Source: Bathymodiolus brooksi (Eukaryota; Mollusca; Bivalvia; Mytilida; Modiolidae). Taken from it: a stretch of DNA of 64,000 nt. Under the pieces are notes generated by a model that did no database searches, was not told the origin of the DNA, and worked only from the letters and a program-made list of their open reading frames with translations. The stretch is taken from the NCBI GenBank assembly GCA_963680875.1, contig OY804589.1, positions 1,302,001 through 1,366,000 of the forward strand, written 5' to 3'. The translations under genes and the position numbers were made by a program. Positions 1-12,600 of the stretch are shown here, piece by piece (the stretch's first letter is position 1; every line of letters starts with the position of its first letter).

Positions 1-1222
1 ATGATTAACATACAAGAGTTTATTGACAGCAAAAGAATTAAGCTTCTATACCGAATTTTACATGAACCATTAGAAAGTTGGAATGCAATTGGTAAGTATT
101 GGCTCCGTAAGTTAGACATCAAGTTTAATGAAAAATATTGTGTATGTAAGTGCTCTAATGTATCAACTCTAGATTTAAATATGTTACCAATTTTTTACAA
201 AATATGTATCCAATCATGGTCAAAATTACAGGAACTTATTCAATTGTGTAATAATGACATTGATTCCATTCTAAAAACCAGAATATTTTGTAACTCTTCA
301 ATAACTTTTAAAAACAAACCATTAGGGTTTACCTCGTTTCTGCAAAGTAACTTACGAACTATAAACGATATTTGGGATTCAAATAATACAAATTTTAAAA
401 GTTGTCATGATATATACAATTTATTAATAGATAGGAGGAACTGTATTTCAGAGTTTTCTAAGATAAAAAAAAGAAATCCCCGAAAAGTTCATAAAAGTCT
501 TAAAAGGTGAAACTACAATAGTACCAGAACGTAGAGTTACCTTAAATATCAACGATAAGCTACAATTTTTAAATGAGTCAAATACAACTATATCACCTGA
601 TAAATTGAAAATAAAAGTAATTCAGGGAATCTTTAAACAAAATATAAAACCAAAATGTCAGATTAAGTGGGAAGAACAGTACGGGGGTAATATTGATTGG
701 ACACAAATTTGGACAAAATTAAAGAAAATCAAAGTTACTAATAAGGTCAAAGAATTCCAGTGGAAATGTCTCCATAATATAAATTATACAGAACATAGAT
801 TGAAAAAAATGAATTTGTCAAACGGAAGATGCCATCTCTGCCAAATTAGAGACAACGATGAAACGATGCAGCATCTATTTTTTAAATGTCCTTCTGTGAA
901 TAAAATTATAAAAGAAATAGAAGCAATATTTAACAGATCTGGATTAACAGCTAATATAGAAATCAAGGAATTAAATATAATGTTAGGGCTATATGGGGGT
1001 GAGGATTTAGACGTCATTTTTAATACCGTAATATTTATCTCAAAGTGGGAAATATGAAAAATACGTAATAAGGTGAAATATAACCAATCCCGAATTGGAG
1101 ATCAAACAATTTTCAACACTTGGAAAAATAATTTTAAAAAACATTTACATTGCACATTACAAACTTCGCATATTAATGAAAATGATAAAAACAAATTAGA
1201 ACTTTTTCGGAATAGCATATGA
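1..1222 (+). pseudogene. Non-LTR retrotransposon (LINE) ORF2 C-terminal remnant, frameshifted
   Basis: This is the decayed 3' part of a LINE reverse-transcriptase protein, probably running in from before the window. Frame 1 is open from base 1 to 510 (it includes WNAIGKYWLRKLDIKF). Frame 2 then carries the protein on from about the A8 run at 465-472, so one indel in that run explains the shift. Frame 2 reads through 605-1054, where a zf-RVT-type zinc knuckle is visible (CHLC, ten residues, H, four residues, C, starting at base 830). A TGA at 1055-1057 sits where a tryptophan codon would be expected (SKWEI-stop-KIRNKVKY). The same frame then continues to a TGA at 1220-1222. The zinc knuckle after the polymerase domain is known from LINE ORF2 proteins. 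Catalytic RT motifs are not in the window, and the clade is uncertain (a Tx1/L1-like type is one possibility). It is not functional as it stands. Confidence 0.82.
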
Positions 1223-1500
1223 GTATTTATTATTAATGAACATAAAGCTAATGCATGGTAATAATTGTATCGTCTAATTGTGTATATTATAATGAAATGT
1301 AAAAACAAATGAATATGAAATATGTCAGTTTAAGTGGACTTTTTATTTTTATTTTCACTTGCTACCCCTGGACAAGTGAGATTTATGTAAAACAGGGACC
1401 CTTAATGTTCACTCCTGGGCCATTAAGGTTATTGTAAACAGGAGATTTTGAATAAACTATATTATGATGAAAAAACAAAAAAACAAAAAAACAAAAAAAA
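1223..1500 (+). mobile_element. LINE 3' untranslated region and A-rich tail
   Basis: Downstream of the LINE stop lies AT-rich sequence with an AATAAA signal at 1451-1456. About 15 bases later comes an A-rich tail of repeated A5-8 runs broken by single C (about 1471-1500). This is the expected 3' end of a retrotransposed LINE. The tail is followed without any spacer by the telomere-like array, so either the element inserted into that array or the array grew from the insertion site. The 5' side is outside the window, so target-site duplications cannot be checked. Confidence 0.7.
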
Positions 1501-1890
1501 CCTAACCCTAGCTAACTAACTAACCCTAACCCTAGCTAACTAACTAACCCTAACCCTAGCTAACTAACTAACTAACCCTAACCCTAGCTAACTAACTAAC
1601 CCTAACCCTAGCTAACTAACTAACCCTTATCCTAGCTAACTAACTAACCCTAACCCTAGCTAGCTAACTAACTAACCCTAACCCTAGCTAACTAACTAAC
1701 CCTAACCCTAGCTAACTAACTAACCCTAACCCTAGCTAACTAACTAACCCTAACCCTAGCTAACTAACTAACCCTAACCCTAGCTAACTAACTAACCCTA
1801 ACCCTAGCTAACTAACTAACTAACCCTAACCCTAGCTAACTAACTAACCCTAACCCTAGCTAACTAACTAACCCTAACCCTAGCTAACTA
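1501..1890. repeat. Telomere-like 24-bp tandem array (about 16 copies)
   Basis: The unit is 24 bp and can be read as four hexamers: CCCTAG, CTAACT, AACTAA and CCCTAA. Two of these match or nearly match the C-rich strand of the animal telomere repeat (TTAGGG). Some copies carry an extra CTAA or TAGC step (for example near 1570, 1660 and 1820). The array ends at about 1890 in ordinary sequence, so it is interstitial and not a chromosome end. Confidence 0.9.
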
Positions 1891-2962
1891 AAATCTGAAT
1901 CAAATCAAGGTATTTGAAACAAGATTCATTCGATGATAACTCTGTAAGGTAAAGTGGATGTAGAACTACGTTGTCGCGGAAGGTTTGTTACTTTTGACTA
2001 TATCACACCATGATTGGCTGATTTAGTGGGGTGCTTTAAGCATAGGCGTAGTACCTATAAAAAAAAGTGGTACGGCCAATTTTGTTTTGTCGGAGGGGGT
2101 TATCTACCATATTTTTTTTAGGTATATGCACAAAGATAAATTCTTGTGCATTTTCAGCCAAATAAAGAATAACGCTTACCTACCGGTGTATCTGGTCCAT
2201 GCTCCCATATTTTTGTGGAGTCCTAGTTACTCTTTTACTTTTAGTTTTCTTTCAGTTTATGGTTAAGTTAGTACAGTCAATGGACATAAATATTCCTGAT
2301 TTCCGATCGGATAACCCCCCCCCCCCCCACCCCCCTTACTTTCTATATTATTTCATCTTTCTTCAAAAAAATATTTTGAAGCCATTCCTCCACCAATATT
2401 CTTTATAAAGAAAAATATTTGGAGTTTTTATTTGTAATTCCCTTTCCGATTTTTGGTTTCTGAAACGCAATGGTAGACAGACATTTAAAAAAAAAATATT
2501 ACGACATTAACAGAATATCCTTTTTTCACCTCAAAATTATTTTTTTCTATCGAAATTGTGGTACGGTTTGCCGTACCAGCCCAAAAAAGTGGTACGGTCG
2601 GAACCGTACCAACCGTACCAGGTGCTACGGCAGTGTTAAGTACATAAAATTTAGGAAACTGTTCAGACCAATATGATAGGTTTAGTTTGTTGTTGTTGTG
2701 AGTGCATGGTCGTTTTTTTATATTTTGTAATGAAATTATGCATTGTTTGATAATACATTTTTCAAAATAATAGAGTTGTGTATGTTATTTATAATGTTGT
2801 CATTTTGTTGCCCTTCTCTACAAATGAGTTTATAAACAATCCCCTAGGTCTGCTGGGTTGATTAATATGTTATTGTAAAGCTATTCATTAAGCTGTATGT
2901 ATTAGAACACAAATCTGTAAGAAGTATCTGTTCAAATCTATGCATGTACAGGTTTGATATTG
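1891..2962. other. Spacer, no gene seen
   Basis: No convincing coding sequence. It contains a C14-A-C6 tract (about 2315-2335) and the GGTACGG inverted-repeat cluster listed separately. A related GTGGTACGGCC occurs near 2067. The short open frames at 2199-2408 and 2470-2676 cross the poly-C and hairpin sequence and resemble nothing I know. Confidence 0.6.
2560..2619. repeat. Cluster of GGTACGG / CCGTACC inverted repeats
   Basis: GGTACGG at 2560-2566 pairs with CCGTACC at 2571-2577. GGTACGGT at 2591-2598 pairs with ACCGTACC at 2603-2610 or with its repeat at 2612-2619. These make short alternative hairpins. A single related half-site lies near 2067. Possibly the remains of a foldback element end; function unknown. 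Confidence 0.6.
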
Positions 2963-3132
2963 GGACCCGGGTGGCTCAGTGAGTTAGGTAGTTGTAGGGC
3001 CCGGGTGGCTCAGTGAGTTAGGTAGTTGTAGGGCCCGGGTGGCTCAGTGAGTTAGGTAGTTGTAGGGCCCGGGTGGCTCAGTGAGTTAGGTAGTTGTAGG
3101 ACCCGGGTGGCTCAGTGAGTTAGGTAGGTGGA
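2963..3132 (+). repeat. Five tandem copies of a 34-bp SINE A-box module
   Basis: Five copies at exactly 34-bp spacing (GGGTGG at 2969, 3003, 3037, 3071 and 3105) of a module with GGGTGGCTCAGTGAGTTAGG, which resembles the RNA polymerase III A box of tRNA-derived SINEs. The first and last copies begin with GACCC and the three middle ones with GGCCC. Only the last copy runs on into the rest of the SINE head with its B box. Copies are nearly identical, so the expansion is recent. Confidence 0.85.
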
Positions 3133-3372
3133 TTACCTAACAACTCATAAAAGCCTATCACCAATACGGCATGGGTTCGCGCCCGGTTTTGTAAATTACA
3201 AAAAGGGTGCACTCGATTCGCAGCCGCAAGTGATAACGTTTACCAGTTGCTTGCCAATGGTCAGTTGTTCTCTCCGGGTACCCCGGCTTCTTCCATCACT
3301 AAAACTGGTCGCCATGATATAGCTGAAATATTGCTGAAAATGGCGTTAAGCACAATAAATCAAATCCAATCA
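3099..3372 (+). mobile_element. tRNA-derived SINE (mollusc V-SINE/RUDI-like)
   Basis: A tRNA-like head contains an A box (TGGCTCAGTGAG, about 3108) and a B box-like GGGTTCGCGCCC near 3173. The body that follows has a conserved core, CTCTCCGGGTACCCCGGC near 3270, then the tail region GCTGAAATATTGCTGAAAAT and GGCGTTAAGCACAATAAATC. The same core and tail occur in reverse orientation at 23292-23557 and 32565-32800, so this is a dispersed family within the window. The architecture fits molluscan V-SINEs such as RUDI; the family name is from memory. It is not a tRNA gene, because no acceptor stem closes around the boxes. Confidence 0.75.
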
Positions 3373-3671
3373 CGTTTGTTATTAACTGTACTACAAACTT
3401 GTCCACAACAAATATTATTGTTGACAAATATTTTATAACCTTCAGTAAGAATACTAAGTGTTTAAAGTACAAACTATCTCTGTAGAGACATCTCTGTATA
3501 TTACAAAGTACATAACAATCGTGCTTTTTAAATTATTTAAATTATAATTTGATCTACGTGGTTTAAATCACGTTATAGAGATAAAACGATACATAAAGGT
3601 TACAACACGTTTATCTAATAAATAGTTCTGTAGTATTAACTATAAAAAAAAGAAAAAAAAACAGGTATATA
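3373..3671. other. Spacer, no gene seen
   Basis: AT-rich sequence between the SINE and array A. It ends in an A-rich stretch (about 3645-3662) just before the first 32-bp unit. No coding or RNA signal seen. Confidence 0.6.
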
Positions 3672-6600
3672 TTAGAAGGTCATGGGATTGAAACACACAT
3701 AAGTTAGACCATCGTGAGATTGAAACACATATAATTTAGACCATTGTGAGATTGAAACACATATAAGTTAGACCATCGTGAGATTAAAAAACATATAATT
3801 TAGACCATTGTGAGATTGAAACACATATAAGTTAGACCATTGTGATATTGAAACACATATAATTTAGACCATCGTGAGATTGAAGCACATATAAGATAGA
3901 CCATCGTGAGATTGAAACACATATACGTTAGACCATCGTGATATTGAAGCACACGTGAGTTAGACCATCGTGAGATTGAAGCACATATAAGGTAGACCAT
4001 CGTGAGATTGAAGCACACATAAGTTAGACCATCGTGAGATTGAAACACATATAAGTTAGACCCTCGTGAGATTGAAGCACATATAAGTGAGACCATCGTG
4101 AGATTCAAACACATATACGTTAGACCATCGTGAGATTGAAGCACATATAAGTTAGACCATCGTGAGATTGAAACATATATACGTTAGACCATAGTGAGAT
4201 TGAAGCACACATAAGTTAGACCATCGTGAGATTGAAACACATATACGTTAGACCATAGTGAGATTGAAGCACACATAAGTTAGACCATCGTGAGATTGAA
4301 GCACACATAAGTTAGACCATCGTGAGATTGAAACACATATACGTTAGACCATCGTGAGATTGAAGCACATATAAGGTAGACCATCGTGAGATTGAAGCAC
4401 ATATGAGGTAGACCATCGTGAGATTGAAGTACACATAAGTTAGACCATCGTGAGATTGAAGCACTCATAAGTTAGACCATCGTGAGATTGAAACACATAT
4501 ACGTTAGACCATCGTGAGATTGAAGCACACATAAGTTAGACCATCGTGAGATTGAAGCACATATAAGGTAGACCATCGTGAGATTGAAGTACACATAAGT
4601 TAGACCATCGTGAGATTCAAACACATATACGTTAGACCATCGTGAGATTGAAGCACATATAAGTTAGACGATCGTGAGATTGAAACACATATACGTTAGA
4701 CCATCGTGAGATTGAAGCACACATAAGTTAGACCATCGTGAGATTGAAGCACCCATAAGTTAGACCATCGTGAGATTGAAGCACATATAAGGTAGACCAT
4801 CGTGAGATTGAAGTACACATAAGTTAGACCATCGTGAGATTCAAACACATATACGTTAGACCATCGTGAGATTGAAGCACATATAAGTTAGACCATCGTG
4901 AGATTGAAACACATATACGTTAGACCATCGTGAGATTGAAGCACACATAAGTTATACCATCGTGAGATTGAAGCACATATAAGGTAGACCATCGTGAGAT
5001 TGAAGTACACATAAGTTAGACCATCGTGAGATTGAAGCACACATAAGTTAGACCATCGTGAGATTGAAACACATATACGTTAAACCATCGTGAGATTAAA
5101 GCACACATAAGTTAGACCATCGTGAGATTGAAGCACATATAAGGTAGACCATCGTGAGATTGAAGCACACATAAGTTAGACCATCGTGAGATTGAAGCAC
5201 ACATAAGTTAGACCATCGTGAAATTGAAACACATATAAGTTAGACCATCGTGAGATTGAAGCACATATAAGTTAGACCATCGTGATATTGAAGCACATAT
5301 AAGGTAGACCATCGTGAGATTGAAGCACATATAAGGTAGACCATCGTGAGATTGAAGTACACATAAGTTAGACCATCGTGAGATTGAAGCACACATAAGT
5401 TAGACCATCGTGAGATTGAAACACATATACGTTAGACCATCGTGAGATTGAAGCACACATAAGTTAGACCATCGTGAGATTGAAGCACATATAAGGTAGA
5501 CCATCGTGAGATTGAAGCACAAATAAGTTAGACCATCGTGAGATTGAAGCACACATAAGTTAGACCATCGTGAGATTGAAACACATATAAGTTAGACCAT
5601 CGTGAGATTGAAGCACACACAAGTTAGACCATCGTGAGATTGAAGCACATATAAGGTAGACCATCGTGAGATTGAAGTGCACATAAGTTAGACCATCGTG
5701 AGATTGAAGCACACATAAGTTAGACCATCGTGAGATTGAAACACATATACGTTAAACCATCGTGAGATTGAGGCAAACATAAGTTAGACCATCGTGAGAT
5801 TGAAGCACATATAAGGTAGACCATCGTGAGATTGAAGTACACATAAGTTAGACCATCGTGAGATTGAAGCACACATAAGTTAGACCATCGTGAGATTGAA
5901 ACACATATACGTTAAACCATCGTGAGATTGAAGCACACATAAGTTAGACCATCGTGAGATTGAAGCACATATAAGGTAGACCATCGTGAGATTGAAGCAC
6001 ACATAAGTTAGACCATCGTGAGATTGAAGCACACATAAGTTAGAACATCGTGAAATTGAAACACATATAAGTTAGACCATCGTGAGATTGAAGCACACAT
6101 AAGTTAGACCATCGTGAGATTGAAGCACATATAAGGTAGACCATCGTGAGATTGAAGTACACATAAGTTAGACCATCGTGAGATTGAAGCACACATAAGT
6201 TAGACCATCGTGAGATTCAAACACATATACGTTAGACCATCGTGAGATTGAAACATACATAAGTTAGACCATCGTGAGATTGAAGCACATATAAGTTAGA
6301 CCATCGTGAGATTGAAACACATATAAGTTAGACCATCGTGAGATTGAAACACATATACCTTAGACCATCGTGAGATTGAAACACATATAAGTTAGACCAT
6401 CGTGAGATTGAAACACATATACCTTAGACCATCGTGAGATTGAAACACATATAAGTTAGACCATCGTGAGATTGAAACACATATAAGTTAGACCATCGTG
6501 AGATTGAAACACAAATAAATTAGACCATCGTGAGATTGAAGCACACATAAGTTAGACCATCGTGAGATTGAAGCACATATAAGGTAGACCATCGTGAGAT

Positions 6601-9600
6601 TAAAGCACATATAAGGTAGACCATCGTGAGATTGAAGTACACATAAGTTAGACCATCGTGAGATTGAAGCACACATAAGTTAGACCATCGTGAGATTGAA
6701 ACACATATACGTTAGACCATCGTGAGATTGAAGCACACATAAGTTAGACCATCGTGAGATTGAAGCACATATAAGGTAGACCATCGTGAGATTGAAGTAC
6801 ACATAAGTTAGACCATCTTGAGATTGAAGCACACATACGTTAGACCATCGTGAGATTGAAACACATATACGTTAAACCATCGTGAGATTGAAGCACACAT
6901 AAGTTAGACCATCGTGAAATTGAAGCACATATAAGGTAGACCATCGTGAGATTGAAGCACAAATAAGTTAGACCATCGTGAGATTGAAGTACACATAAGT
7001 TAGACCATCGTGAGATTGAAGCACACATAAGTTAGACCTTCGTGAGATTGAAACACATATACGTTAAACCATCGTGAGATTGAAGCACACATAAGTTAGA
7101 CCATCGTGAGATTGAAGAACATATAAGGTAGACCATCGTGAGATTGAAGCACAAATAAGTTAGACCATCGTGAGATTGAAGCACACATAAATTAGACCAT
7201 CGTGAGATTGAAACACATATACGTTAGACCATCGTGAGATTGAAACACACATAAGTTAGACCATCGTGAGATTGAAGCACATATAAGGTAGACCATCGTT
7301 AGATTGAAGTACACATAAGTTAGACCATCGTGAGATTGAGGCACACATAAGTTAGACCATCGTGAGATTCAAACACATATACGTTAGACCATCGTGATAT
7401 TGAAACATACATAAGTTAGACCATCGTGAGATTGAAGCACATATAAGTTAGACCATCGTGAGATTGAAACACATATAAGTTAGACCATCGTGAGATTAAA
7501 ACACATATACCTTAGACCATTGTGAGATTGAAACACATATAAGTTAGACCATCGTGAGATTGAAGCACATATACATTAGACCATCGTGAAATTGAAACAC
7601 ATATTTGTTAGACCATCGTGAGATTGAAACACATATAAGTTAGACCATCGTGAGATTGAAACACATATAAGTTAGACCATCGTGAGATTGAAACACATAT
7701 ATGTTAGACCATCGTGAGATTGAAACACAAATAAATTAGACCATCGTGAGATTGAAACACATATAAGTTAGACCATCGTGAGATTGAAACACATATAAAT
7801 TAGACCATCGTGAGATTGAAACACATATAAGTTAGGCCATCGGGAGATTGAAGCACATATACCTTAGACCATCGTGAGATTGAAACACATATTCGTTAGA
7901 CCATCGTGATATTGAAGCACATATGCGTTAGACCATCATGAGATTGAAGCACATATGCGTTAGACCATCGTGAGATTGAAGCACATATACGTTAGACCAT
8001 TGTGAGATTAAACACATATAAGTTAGACCATCGTGGGATTGAAACACATATAAGGTAGACCATCGTGAGATTGAAGTACACATAAGTTAGACAATCTCGA
8101 GATTGAAGCACACATAAGTTAGACCATCGTGAGATTGAAGCACACATCAGTCAGATCATCGTGAGATTGAAGAACTCATAAGTTAGACCATCGTGAGATG
8201 GAAACACATATAAGTTAGACCATCATGAGATTGAAATACATATAAGTTAGACCATCGTGAGATTGAAATACATATACCTTAGACCATCGTGAGATTGAAA
8301 CACATATTCGTTAGACCATCGTGAGATTGATACACACATAAGTTAGACCATAGTGAGGTTGAAGCACATATAAGTTAGACCATCGTGAGATTGAAGTACA
8401 CATAAGTTAGACCATCGTTAGATTGAAGCACATATACGTTAGACCATCGTTAGATTGAAACACACATAAGTTAGACCATCGTGAGATTGAAGCACATATA
8501 AGTTAGACCATCGTGAGATTGAAACACATATACCTTAGACCATCGTGAGATTGAAACACATATTTGTTAGACCATCGTGAGATTGAAACACATATAAGTT
8601 AGACCATTGTGAGATTGAAACACATATAAGTTAGACCATCGTGAGATTGAAACACATATAAGTTAGACCATCGTGAGATTGAAACACAAATAAATTAGAT
8701 CATCGTGAGATTGAAACACATATAAGTTAGACCATCGTGAGATTGAAGCACATATAAGGTAGACCATCGTGAGATTGAAGCACATATAAGGTAGACCATC
8801 GTGAGATTGAAGTACACATAAGTTAGACCATCGAGAGATTGAAGCACACATAAGTTAGACCATCGTGAGATTGAAACACATATACGTTAGACCATCGTGA
8901 GATTGAAGCACACATAAGTTAGACCATCGTGAGATTGAAGCACATATAAGGTAGACCATCGTGAGATTGAAGTACACATAAGTTAGACCATCGTGAGATT
9001 CAAACACATATACGTTAGACCATCGTGAGATTGAAGCACATATAAGTTAGACCATCGTGAGATTCAAACACATATACATTAGACCATCGTGAGATTGAAG
9101 CACACATAAGTTAGACCATCGTGAGATTGAAGCACATATAAGGTAGACCATCGTGAGATTGAAGTACACATAAGTTAGACCATCGTGAGATTGAAGCCCA
9201 CATAAGTTAGACCATCGTGAGATTGAAACACATATACGTTAAACCATCGTGAGATTGAAGCACACATAAGTTAGACCATCGTGAGATTGAAGCACATATA
9301 AGGTAGACCATCGTGAGATTGAAGCACAAATAAGTTAGACCATCGTGAGATTGAAGCACACATAAGTTAGACCATCGTGAGATTGAAACACATATAAGTT
9401 AGACCATCGTGAGATTGAAACACACATAAGTTAGACCATCGTGAGATTGAAGCACATATAAGGTAGACCATCGTGAGATTGAAGTACACATAAGTTAGAC
9501 CATCGTGAGATTGAAGCACACATAAGTTAAACCATCGTGAGATTCAAACACATATACGTTAGACCATCGTGAGATTGAAACATACATAAGTTAGACCATC

Positions 9601-12600
9601 GTGAGATTGAAGCACATATAAGTTAGACCATCGTGAGATTGAAGTACACATAAGTTAGACCATCGTTAGATTGAAGCACATATACGTTAGACCATCGTTA
9701 GATTGAAACACACATAAGTTAGACCATCGTGAGATTGAAGCACATATAAGTTAGACCATCGTGAGATTGAAACACATATACCTTAGACCATCGTGAGATT
9801 GAAACACATATTTGTTAGACCATCGTGAGATTGAAACACATATAAGTTAGACCATCGTGAGATTGAAACACATATAAGTTAGACCATCGTGAGATTGAAA
9901 CACATATAAGTTAGACCATCGTGAGATTGAAACACATATATGTTAGACCATCGTGAGATTGAAACACAAATAAATTAGACCATCGTGAGATTGAAACACA
10001 TATAAGTTAGACCATCGTGAGATTGAAACACATATAAATTAGACCATCATGAGATTGAAACACATATAAGTTAGGCCATCGGGAGATTGAAGCACATATA
10101 CCTTAGACCATCGTGAGATTGAAACACATATTCGTTAGACCATCGTGATATTGAAGCACATATGCGTTAGACCATCATGAGATTGAAGCACATATGCGTT
10201 AGACCATCGTGAGATTGAAGCACATATACGTTAGACCATTGTGAGATTAAACACATATAAGTTAGACCATCGTGGGATTGAAACACATATAAGGTAGACC
10301 ATCGTGAGATTGAAGTACACATAAGTTAGACAATCTCGAGATTGAAGCACACATAAGTTAGACCATCGTGAGATTGAAGCACACATCAGTCAGATCATCG
10401 TGAGATTGAAGAACTCATAAGTTAGACCATCGTGAGATGGAAACACATATAAGTTAGACCATCATGAGATTGAAATACATATAAGTTAGACCATCGTGAG
10501 ATTGAAATACATATACCTTAGACCATCGTGAGATTGAAACACATATTCGTTAGACCATCGTGAGATTGATACACACATAAGTTAGACCATCGTGAGATTG
10601 AAGTACACATAAGTTAGACCATCGTTAGATTGAAGCACATATACGTTAGACCATCGTTAGATTGAAACACACATAAGTTAGACCATCGTGAGATTGAAGC
10701 ACATATAAGTTAGACCATCGTGAGATTGAAACACATATACCTTAGACCATCGTGAGATTGAAACACATATTTGTTAGACCATCGTGAGATTGAAACACAT
10801 ATAAGTTAGACCATCGTGAGATTGAAACACATATAAGTTAGACCATCGTGAGATTGAAGCACAAATAAATTAGATCATCGTGAGATTGAAACACATATAA
10901 GTTAGACCATCGTGAGATTGAAGCACATATAAGGTAGACCATCGTGAGATTGAAGCACATATAAGGTAGACCATCGTGAGATTGAAGTACACATAAGTTA
11001 GACCATCGAGAGATTGAAGCACACATAAGTTAGACCATCGTGAGATTGAAACACATATACGTTAGACCATCGTGAGATTGAAGCACACATAAGTTAGACC
11101 ATCGTGAGATTGAAGCACATATAAGGTAGACCATCGTGAGATTGAAGTACACATAAGTTAGACCATCGTGAGATTCAAACACATATACGTTAGACCATCG
11201 TGAGATTGAAGCACATATAAGTTAGACCATCGTGAGATTCAAACACATATACGTTAGACCATCGTGAGATTGAAGCACACATAAGTTAGACCATCGTGAG
11301 ATTGAAGCACATATAAGGTAGACCATCGTGAGATTGAAGTACACATACGTTAGACCATCGTGAGATTGAAGCACACATAAGTTAGACCATCGTGAGATTG
11401 AAACACATATACGTTAAACCATCGTGAGATTGAAGCACACATAAGTTAGACCATCGTGAGATTGAAGCACATATAAGGTAGACCATCGTGAGATTGAAGC
11501 ACAAATAAGTTAGACCATCGTGAGATTGAAGCACACATAAGTTAGACCATCGTGAGATTGAAACACATATAAGTTAGACCATCGTGAGATTGAAACACAC
11601 ATAAGTTAGACCATCGTGAGATTGAAGCACATATAAGGTAGACCATCGTGAGATTGAAGTACACATAAGTTAGACCATCGTGAGATTGAAGCACACATAA
11701 GTTAAACCATCGTGAGATTCAAACACATATACGTTAGACCATCGTGAGATTGAAACATACATAAGTTAGACCATCGTGAGATTGAAGCACATATAAGTTA
11801 GACCATCGTGAGATTGAAGTACACATAAGTTAGAACATCGTTAGATTGAAGCACATATACGTTAGACCATCGTTAGATTGAAACACACATAAGTTAGACC
11901 ATCGTGAGATTGAAGCACATATAAGTTAGACCATCGTGAGATTGAAACACATATACCTTAGACTATCGTGAGATTGAAACACATATTTGTTAGACCATTG
12001 TGAGATTGAAACACATATAAGTTAGACCATCGTGAGATTGAAACACATATAAGTTAGACCATCGTGAGATTGAAACACATATAAGTTAGACCATCGTGAG
12101 ATTGAAACACAAATAAATTAGATCATCGTGAGATTGAAACACATATAAGTTAGACCATCGTGAGATTGAAGCACATATAAGGTAGACCATCGTGAGATTG
12201 AAGCACATATAAGGTAGACCATCGTGAGATTGAAGTACACATAAGTTAGACCATCGTGAGATTGAAGCACACATAAGTTAGACCATCGTGAGATTGAAAC
12301 ACATATACGTTAGACCATCGTGAGATTGAAGCACACATAAGTTAGACCATCGTGAGATTGAAGCACATATAAGGTAGACCATCGTGAGATTGAAGTACAC
12401 ATAAGTTAGACCATCGTGAGATTCAAACACATATACGTTAGACCATCGTGAGATTGAAGCACATATAAGTTAGACCATCGTGAGATTCAAACACATATAC
12501 GTTAGACCATCGTGAGATTGAAGCACACATAAGTTAGACCATCGTGAGATTGAAGCACATATAAGGTAGACCATCGTGAGATTGAAGTACACATAAGTTA

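Noticed and set aside
784..1017. Antisense 77-codon open frame within the LINE
   Set aside because: Shadow of the sense LINE frame, which carries the zinc-knuckle motif.
1501..1890. Chromosome-end telomere
   Set aside because: Flanked by ordinary sequence on both sides, and units are degenerate; it is interstitial.
2963..3190. tRNA gene
   Set aside because: A- and B-box-like motifs are present, but no acceptor or anticodon arms pair properly. The sequence continues into a SINE core shared with two other copies.
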